NCBI RefSeq assembly: GCF_015594925.2
Contig: NZ_CP087591.1
Location: 1,178,001 to 1,242,000 of the forward strand
Reading direction: 5' to 3'
DNA from: Vibrio sp. VB16
GTDB lineage: Bacteria > Pseudomonadota > Gammaproteobacteria > Enterobacterales > Vibrionaceae
DNA: 64,000 nt
The notes beneath the pieces were generated by a model that had not been told where the DNA came from, searched no databases, and was given only the letters and a program-made list of their open reading frames with translations. Below are positions 58,236 through 64,000 of the stretch, piece after piece. The number at the start of each line of letters is the position of its first letter. Position 1 is the stretch's first letter. Made by a program: the position numbers and the translations under genes.

Positions 58236-59861
58236 TCAGTTCGCACCTTTGATTGAGGCTATCTCAATGTTGCCATTTACGCAATTGATAAGCTCCTGTC
58301 GCTTGAGAGGTTTTAAATGGATTCCGCTGAGGTTGTAGTCGTTAGACCAATAGCGAGCGAGGTTATCCTGCACAGCATCTGCAGTGACGAAATAGGCGGG
58401 TGTATTTTTGTATTCTGCAAACTCTCGTAATAGGGTTAAGGTTTCTACACCGCTCATAATAGGCATGTGAATATCAATTAAAAAACAGTCAATGCTGGGT
58501 GGTAAACTATTCGACTTCACGGCCTTAATTAAATGTTCTCCGTCTGCAAATGCAATGACCTCAGCACCTTCACTTTGTGCCATTGATTTGAGAATTTCAC
58601 GATTGAATGTCTGATCCTCTGCGATGCAAATGATTCTATTTTTTAGCAATTTACTACCGCTAGAGTCGTACATGGTGATCTTAGGGGCCTGTTGGCTTGT
58701 GCGGTAAGATTCTTCTAGATGAATGGCTGTTGCTACAAGAGTTCCGTGTCCTTCCTCTGAAAAGAATTTTATCGAGCCGCTCATCAATTGAGAAAGCTCT
58801 TTTACTATCGCCAATCCTAACCCTGTTCCTTCGAAATAGTGGTCGGAATTTCTTAGCTGGCTGAAGGCTTGATAGAGTCGTTCTCGATTCGATGTGTTTA
58901 ATCCAATACCTTGATCCTTAACGATGATGGCTATCTTCTTTTTACCCTCATATCTACTGTGATTGACCGATATTCTAACTTCAATCGATTTTCCATTGGA
59001 AAACTTAACGGCATTGGAGACGAGATTCAGGATAATTTGTTTGACTCTGGTTTCGTCACCCACAAAGTGATGACGTTGACCTGGTTTTATCTTAGTGACG
59101 ACTTTTATTTTGCATGCATTTGCTTTGAATTTGAGGGTGGAAATAACACTTTCTAATATCTCGAGTAGATTGAATTTTTTGTGATCTAAATGTATTTTAT
59201 TTTCTTCAATTGATGAGATGTCCAAGATATCGTTGACCAGATTTAATAGGTGCTCAACAGATGTCGACATATTGTCGAGGTATTTTTTATGCATTGATGG
59301 CTCAGAATGATTAATAAGGTCAATATAACCAACAACGGCGCTAATAGGTGTACGAATCTCATGGCTCATCTTGGCTAAAAAAAGATTTTTAGCCATCGTT
59401 GCACCTAATAATTTTTGTTCTAGAATTTTTTGTTTACTGATGTCTACAGCAAGACACATAACACCAACACAAGATCCGCTGGAATCCAAAATAGGGGACT
59501 TCATCGTTAGATAGGATTTTATGTCGCCATTTGAGCATGGTACTTGCTCTTCAAAAGATATCTTTTTTTTCGTACGCATTACCTCTAAGTCTTTCGCTCT
59601 GATTGTTTTAGCGGTCTCAGGAGAAAAAGAAAAGATTTCTTTGTCTGTTTTTCCAAAAATGTTCTCTCTGTCAATCCCCGCGCTTTGTTCATAACACCTA
59701 TTGGCGATAAAGTGCCTGCCTTCCGTATCCTTGGCACACATCACGGCTTCAATCTCATCAATAATATTGGAGATGAGATGGAGTTGCTCTTCATTATTAA
59801 TGCTATCGGCAACCAGATTGGAGAGCATGGTGATATCTAAACAATTTTGCGAAAATAACAT
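58236..59861 (-). CDS. Hybrid sensor histidine kinase with PAS domain and receiver
   Basis: A 541-residue cytoplasmic protein. A PAS/PAC domain (about 25-150) is followed by HisKA with FLAKMSHEIRTPISAVVGY (phospho-acceptor His), HATPase with LVSNAVKFS, VKDQGIGL and GTGLGLAIV, then a receiver with IAEDQ, phospho-Asp in FLIDIHMPIMSG and Lys in LKPLK. No membrane helix and no HPt domain are present, so output must pass through a separate phosphotransfer protein. Signal may be a small cytoplasmic ligand or redox state. It is upstream of the NrtS-like gene. Confidence 0.9.
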   Translation of the reverse strand: MLFSQNCLDITMLSNLVADSINNEEQLHLISNIIDEIEAVMCAKDTEGRHFIANRCYEQSAGIDRENIFGKTDKEIFSFSPETAKTIRAKDLEVMRTKKKISFEEQVPCSNGDIKSYLTMKSPILDSSGSCVGVMCLAVDISKQKILEQKLLGATMAKNLFLAKMSHEIRTPISAVVGYIDLINHSEPSMHKKYLDNMSTSVEHLLNLVNDILDISSIEENKIHLDHKKFNLLEILESVISTLKFKANACKIKVVTKIKPGQRHHFVGDETRVKQIILNLVSNAVKFSNGKSIEVRISVNHSRYEGKKKIAIIVKDQGIGLNTSNRERLYQAFSQLRNSDHYFEGTGLGLAIVKELSQLMSGSIKFFSEEGHGTLVATAIHLEESYRTSQQAPKITMYDSSGSKLLKNRIICIAEDQTFNREILKSMAQSEGAEVIAFADGEHLIKAVKSNSLPPSIDCFLIDIHMPIMSGVETLTLLREFAEYKNTPAYFVTADAVQDNLARYWSNDYNLSGIHLKPLKRQELINCVNGNIEIASIKGAN

Positions 59862-60240
59862 CTTTGGAAGGCCTTGAGTTAATAGTATTAATAGCCTCTA
59901 TGTTGTTGAAATACCGGACATCCGTAAATAGCATTATTCCTCAAAAATAGTCACAACAATGTTAAATATGGGTGTTGAACGGGATCATGTTTGTTCTTTC
60001 CTTTTCGTTCGAACACTAAAACATGTTCATTCAAGTTATATAAATGTGAAGTAAAACGCATTTTCGGGCGCGTTTGGGTATTGAAGGTCTATTTTTTATA
60101 AGTAAACTGCATAAAGGTTTCGTAATGATAACTATTACACTTAAAGAGCCGGCGTCAATTTTAGCACTCATGTATATGTGTGTTTGGTGTCTGTTGTAAT
60201 TTCAGTAAAAAATAAAGCACAGAAAACGAAGGTTCTTCAT
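59862..60240. promoter_or_regulatory. glpK upstream region with CRP-like site
   Basis: AAATGTGA-AGTAAA-ACGCATTT (60042-60063) agrees with the CRP palindrome in most positions, the left half fully. TTCGTTCGAACA and AACATGTTCATTC (60004-60032) loosely resemble halves of GlpR operators but do not give a full consensus site. Glycerol genes are usually under CRP and GlpR, so these are reasonable candidates. Confidence 0.5.
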
Positions 60241-61749
60241 ATGGATAACAGATATATAGTGGCAATTGACCAAGGGACCACGAGTTCACGAGCGGTTGTT
60301 TTAGATCACGACGCGAATGTTGTCAGTGTGGCTCAGCGAGAATTTACCCAGATTTACCCCCAAGCTGGATGGGTAGAACATGATCCGTTAGAAATTTATG
60401 CCACTCAAACAACAACACTTATTGAAGCGTTAATCCAGAAAGGAATTTCCACAGAGCAGATCGCCGCCATTGGTATCACGAATCAACGCGAGACAACCAT
60501 TGTTTGGAATAAGGAAACGGGTAAGCCGGTATATAACGCGATTGTTTGGCAATGTCGTAGAACGGCCGCTATTTGTGAAGAATATCAACAGCATGAAGGG
60601 TTTGAGGCGTATGTGCGAGAGAATACGGGATTAGTACTCGATCCTTACTTTTCAGGTACTAAAGTGAAATGGATCCTAGATAATGTTGAAGGCGCTCGTA
60701 AACAGGCCGAGCAGGGTAAATTACTGTTTGGAACCGTTGATACCTGGCTTGTCTGGAAAATGACGCAAGGTAAGGTGCATGTTACTGATTACACCAATGC
60801 ATCGAGAACCATGCTTTTCAATATTAATACCCTAGAATGGGACCGTAAAATATTGGCTGAGTTCGAGATACCATTTTCTATGATGCCAGAGGTTAAAGCC
60901 TCTTCGGAAGTTTATGGTGAAGCCAACTTGGGCGGTAAAGGTGGCACACGTATACCTATCGCGGGTATAGCGGGTGACCAACAGGCAGCATTATTTGGAC
61001 AGATGTGTGTCGAAGCAGGTCAAGCGAAAAACACTTACGGAACGGGGTGCTTCCTGCTGATGAATACCGGCATAGATAAAGTGTCCTCGTCTAATGGCTT
61101 GCTAACCACATTAGCATGTGGTCCAAAAGGCGAGGTGACGTACGCACTTGAAGGCTCTGTTTTTATGGCTGGTGCTTCTATTCAATGGTTGCGTGATGAA
61201 ATGAAGATGATAGCAAATGCAAAAGATTCCGAGTATTTTGCTACACAAGTAGATTCATCAAATGGTGTTTATGTTATCCCTGCGTTTACTGGTTTAGGGG
61301 CCCCATATTGGGATGCCTATGCTCGTGGAACTATCATGGGGATGACTCGAGGAACGGGTGTAAATCATATCATCAGAGCAACCTTAGAGAGTATTGCCTA
61401 TCAAAGCCGTGATGTTATCGACGCGATGCAAGCTGACTCAGGTATTAAGATAACGGATTTACGCGTTGATGGCGGTGCGGTAGCGAATAGCTTTTTGATG
61501 CAGTACCAAGCCGACATTCTGAATACAAACGTTCATCGTCCAAAAGTGACCGAAGTGACGGCAATGGGTGCCGCTTACTTAGCCGGTTTAGCGGTTGGCT
61601 ATTGGGATAGTATTGAAGAGGTTAAAAATAGATCTGAGATCGATAAAACCTTCAGACCTGCAGACGATGAGGATAAACGTGCGAAACGTTATAATGGTTG
61701 GAAAAGAGCAGTGAAAGCAGTACGTGCTTGGTCTGACGCGGAACATTAA
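60241..61749 (+). CDS. glpK: Glycerol kinase
   Basis: A 502-residue FGGY-family kinase, the same length as E. coli GlpK, converting glycerol to glycerol-3-phosphate. I start at ATG 60241 (MDNRYIVAIDQGTTSSRAVV) with AAGGTTC upstream; the frame extends 21 codons further. GITNQRETTIVW, GTKVKWILDN, ASRTMLFNI and GIAGDQQAALFGQ, and the C-terminal DGGAVANSFLMQYQADI, are conserved. glpF and glpD are not adjacent. It is convergent with the sulfoquinovosidase gene, whose glycosidic product from sulfoquinovosyl glycerol includes glycerol. Confidence 0.96.
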   Translation: MDNRYIVAIDQGTTSSRAVVLDHDANVVSVAQREFTQIYPQAGWVEHDPLEIYATQTTTLIEALIQKGISTEQIAAIGITNQRETTIVWNKETGKPVYNAIVWQCRRTAAICEEYQQHEGFEAYVRENTGLVLDPYFSGTKVKWILDNVEGARKQAEQGKLLFGTVDTWLVWKMTQGKVHVTDYTNASRTMLFNINTLEWDRKILAEFEIPFSMMPEVKASSEVYGEANLGGKGGTRIPIAGIAGDQQAALFGQMCVEAGQAKNTYGTGCFLLMNTGIDKVSSSNGLLTTLACGPKGEVTYALEGSVFMAGASIQWLRDEMKMIANAKDSEYFATQVDSSNGVYVIPAFTGLGAPYWDAYARGTIMGMTRGTGVNHIIRATLESIAYQSRDVIDAMQADSGIKITDLRVDGGAVANSFLMQYQADILNTNVHRPKVTEVTAMGAAYLAGLAVGYWDSIEEVKNRSEIDKTFRPADDEDKRAKRYNGWKRAVKAVRAWSDAEH

Positions 61750-61874
61750 TTCTCGCTATAGGCGGCAATATTCGAGATACGCGGCTATTTTACCCGATAA
61801 TGATACCGCTTAATGATCAGAAGATTCCGGTTGCCAAGAGAATGACGACTTAATGTTGGTATTTAGATATAAAA

Positions 61875-61899
61875 AAACCACCTTCATTGAAGGTGGTTT
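61875..61899 (-). terminator. Terminator of the sulfoquinovosidase gene
   Basis: AAACCACCTTCA (61875-61886), one base, TGAAGGTGGTTT (61888-61899). On the minus strand it is followed by a T run (A's at 61871-61877 on plus). It is 24 bases from the stop at 61924 and may also stop glpK. Confidence 0.8.
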
Positions 61900-61923
61900 C
61901 GTCTCTACTATCTGGTTATTGGA

Positions 61924-63930
61924 TTAGAGAGTAGCGATTTGGCTCAATAGCTCAACATCTTTGGATGCCTTGCGATAGAACACAGCAGGTTGACCGATTG
62001 GAGCATCAACTTCAATCCAACCACCAGTGAATGTCTTACCACTCCATACGTGTACCCATTCATCTTCCGGCAGGTAAACTTTCTTAATTTCTTCACCTTG
62101 GTTATAGACAGGAGCGACAAGCAAGTCACGACCAAACAGGTACTGGAATTTGATTTCGTACGCTTCCGTGTCGTTTTCATAGTGCATGAATAGTGGACGT
62201 TGGACAGGCATGCCTTTTTGAGCGTTCTCTTTAGAGGCGGCTTTAATGTATGGCTTAAGATGCTTGAAGATCTTAGTCATACGAGCTAGGTGCGCTAATG
62301 TATCTGCATCGGTATAGAATTGATGGTTGTCACCAGGACGGTTGCCTTCATGCGTACGCATAATTGGTGTAAACGCGGCCATTTCAGTCCAACGCTGGAA
62401 TAGTTCTTTAGTACGTTTGCAACCGTGGAGCGTTGTATAGCCACCAATATCACTGTGGTGAATGCCGTTACCCATTAGGCCAGAAGACAGTGCGGCTGGA
62501 ATAACGGACGCAAGGCCATCGTCAATACACCAATCAACTAATTGGTCACCACCCCATAAAGCGTGACACTTCCCTTGAATACCAGCACCGCCAGCACGCA
62601 TAAAGAATAAAATATCGTCTGTTTTACCCGATTCTTCAATCGCTTCATGCTGGACTTTCGCCCAACGATAAGGCCATTTGTTGTGTTCGATTTCAGCGCT
62701 AACGCCGTTGCTTAGACTACAGTCTGTTGGTAGGTATTCACCGAAATCTCCCATCCAGCCATCAAGGCCAAAATCGATCATGTTTGTTTTGATGACGCCT
62801 TTATACCATTCGCAAGCATTTGGATTAGTAAAATCAACAACACCGCAATAAAACTCACCAAAATCGACGACGTATTTTGAACCGTCCTGCTTAGTTGCGA
62901 GGTAACCTTTCTCTGCTGCTTCGTTATAAAGAGGGAAATCTTCTAAAACGTACGGATTGATATAACCCAAGAAACGAATGCCTTCTGCTTTAAGCTGATG
63001 GATTTTTGTATCGAGTTCTGGATAAAGATCTTTGTTCCACTGCCAATCCCATTGTAGACGCTTGCCAAAAGACGTCATCTTGATGCCTTGCCAGTCTTGG
63101 CACCATGCACCAGCAACCTCAACACCAGCCGCTTTTGCTGTTTCAATTTTTTCCAGAGTAATATCTGTACCACCCTGAATACCGAGAATGACACCGTTGG
63201 TAACCCAATCAGGTAGCTCTGGCTGGCGACCGAATACTCCAGTAATGTTTTCAACAAGCGATGGGAACGACTCTTCACAATCAAGAAGTAAGTACTCTGG
63301 GATATCCCAACATTGAAGTTCATGGAAATCAGCGTTAGTGAAATCAAAATCAGCATAAGCCGTCGTTTCTAAATGACAGAAGTACTTTTTGTCGGACACA
63401 AATGTGGGTTGAGGATAGTTGGTGTTGTAGTAATCACCACCCGCCTTATCATTCGTGTCGGCGAGCCACGTTACGTAGCTGTCTTTATTACGACCGACAC
63501 CTGGTTCTGAAGACCATAGTGGGAAATTTTTACCGCGAAGGTTGAAGTAGGTAAGTTGCTCACCACATCCATATACTTTCTCTTCTTCCGTTGCGGCTAC
63601 GCGAAGCCAGAAGCGGTTGTATTTAGGATCAAGCGCTTCGAATTCTGCTTTTAATCGAGATTCTGCGGTTTCGGATACCAACATTTTAATGGCTGGCTGA
63701 CCATCAAAGTTAAACGTAATTACCGTTTTACCGTCGATTTCTTCAACAGAGTACTGACGAAGAGGTAATCGTTCGGTGACGTAATCAGTAATATCAAAGT
63801 TACCACGATACATATCGTAGTTTGCTTCACCGACGCCTAAAAATAGTGATGGGCTTTGAGCCGAGTGCTTGAATACAGTTCTGTTTTTATGTGTTATAAC
63901 CAAAGCACTGTCGTTGTAAGATACGTCCAT
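61924..63930 (-). CDS. yihQ: Sulfoquinovosidase (GH31)
   Basis: A 668-residue GH31 enzyme that aligns by eye with E. coli YihQ with a constant shift of ten residues. The sulfonate-recognition set is fully kept: Gln252, Gln278, Arg291, Trp294 and Tyr498 (262, 288, 301, 304 and 508 in YihQ), as are nucleophile Asp395 (WMGDFGEYLP) and acid/base Asp462 (WGGDQ). It should release sulfoquinovose from sulfoquinovosyl glycerol or its lipid. No signal peptide; cytoplasmic. The ATG has GGAG 8 bases upstream (minus strand). Promoter bases lie at the right window edge, so the rest of a sulfoquinovose locus may follow. Confidence 0.94.
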   Translation of the reverse strand: MDVSYNDSALVITHKNRTVFKHSAQSPSLFLGVGEANYDMYRGNFDITDYVTERLPLRQYSVEEIDGKTVITFNFDGQPAIKMLVSETAESRLKAEFEALDPKYNRFWLRVAATEEEKVYGCGEQLTYFNLRGKNFPLWSSEPGVGRNKDSYVTWLADTNDKAGGDYYNTNYPQPTFVSDKKYFCHLETTAYADFDFTNADFHELQCWDIPEYLLLDCEESFPSLVENITGVFGRQPELPDWVTNGVILGIQGGTDITLEKIETAKAAGVEVAGAWCQDWQGIKMTSFGKRLQWDWQWNKDLYPELDTKIHQLKAEGIRFLGYINPYVLEDFPLYNEAAEKGYLATKQDGSKYVVDFGEFYCGVVDFTNPNACEWYKGVIKTNMIDFGLDGWMGDFGEYLPTDCSLSNGVSAEIEHNKWPYRWAKVQHEAIEESGKTDDILFFMRAGGAGIQGKCHALWGGDQLVDWCIDDGLASVIPAALSSGLMGNGIHHSDIGGYTTLHGCKRTKELFQRWTEMAAFTPIMRTHEGNRPGDNHQFYTDADTLAHLARMTKIFKHLKPYIKAASKENAQKGMPVQRPLFMHYENDTEAYEIKFQYLFGRDLLVAPVYNQGEEIKKVYLPEDEWVHVWSGKTFTGGWIEVDAPIGQPAVFYRKASKDVELLSQIATL

Positions 63931-63959
63931 TATATAGCTCCGAAATTGTAAGAGGGAAC

Positions 63960-63973
63960 GGTTTAATTAAATC
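63960..63973. promoter_or_regulatory. Palindromic operator candidate upstream of the sulfoquinovosidase
   Basis: GGTTTAATTAAATC is a near-perfect dyad (one G-T pair), with TTAAATCGTTTAA overlapping it at 63967-63979. It is 30-43 bases from the start codon, a position expected for a repressor site. The regulator is not in the window. Confidence 0.35.
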
Positions 63974-64000
63974 GTTTAATTTAAGGTTGCTTATTTTTAT

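Noticed and set aside
60004..60032. Full GlpR operators upstream of glpK
   Set aside because: Only half-site similarity is present; no complete consensus with the right spacing.
1..64000. CRISPR arrays, rRNA/tRNA genes, integrases or transposases
   Set aside because: None recognised. The only regular array is the 48-bp repeat, whose units abut with no unique spacers.

Overview
The window looks like a chromosomal segment of a marine, Vibrio-like gammaproteobacterium. The evidence is gene content rather than a marker gene: a UxuA/UxaC/UxuB/KdgK/Eda uronate regulon with its own TRAP transporter, a V. cholerae-style sialic acid locus (NanE-NanK-NagA divergent from SiaPQM-NanA-NanR-NanM), a Vibrio-type GlgC, and the 'ACGGGAATGACG' palindromic repeats common in vibrios. 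I see no rRNA, tRNA, CRISPR, integrase or intact insertion sequence.

Layout. (1) 1-7.0 kb: a rearrangement scar (3' end of a GntR regulator, then a HAD-phosphatase remnant), an MFS permease, a Nudix hydrolase, and minus-strand small genes (YHS protein, NRDE protein, DinB-like protein, ATP-grasp enzyme coupled to a DedA protein, outer-membrane barrel). (2) 7.0-19.6 kb: D-glucuronate catabolism. The minus-strand operon DctQ-DctM-GH31-UxuB-UxaC-KdgK-Eda faces plus-strand DctP, a UxuR/ExuR-like regulator and UxuA. A perfect AATTGG-N5-CCAATT palindrome and related TCAGGCCAA boxes sit in both control regions. Import by TRAP, UxaC isomerisation, UxuB reduction, UxuA dehydration, KdgK phosphorylation and Eda cleavage make a complete route to pyruvate and glyceraldehyde-3-phosphate. 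The GH31 enzyme is the unexplained member. (3) 20-23.5 kb: patatin phospholipase, acetyltransferase, exonuclease, DnaJ-type co-chaperone. (4) 23.5-37 kb: sialic acid uptake and catabolism, with two different NanA-type lyases, one exported and one cytoplasmic NanM-like kelch protein, and DMT and MFS permeases. (5) 37.1-37.7 kb: a REP-derived 48-bp tandem array. (6) 37.8-47.3 kb: GlgC, a LysR regulator, a tightly coupled five-gene envelope operon (LolA-like protein, two FtsX/MacB-type permeases, ATPase, outer-membrane barrel), and a cytoplasmic GH13 enzyme. (7) 47.4-60 kb: mixed genes including a YhcH/NanQ-type protein, a 32-residue membrane protein with its own terminator, a U32 peptidase-family protein, a c-di-GMP phosphodiesterase, an M50 protease, and a hybrid histidine kinase with an NrtS-like protein. 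(8) 60-64 kb: glycerol kinase convergent with a GH31 sulfoquinovosidase that keeps the full substrate-recognition residue set, so a sulfoquinovose locus probably continues to the right.

Best candidates for undescribed biology are the five-gene LolA/ABC/barrel operon, the GH31 enzyme inside the glucuronate operon, the duplicated sialic acid lyase and mutarotase pairs, and the REP-derived minisatellite. Functions come from motif recognition and remembered family features; no database search was run. Start codons were often moved from the longest reading frame to the one with a good ribosome-binding site.
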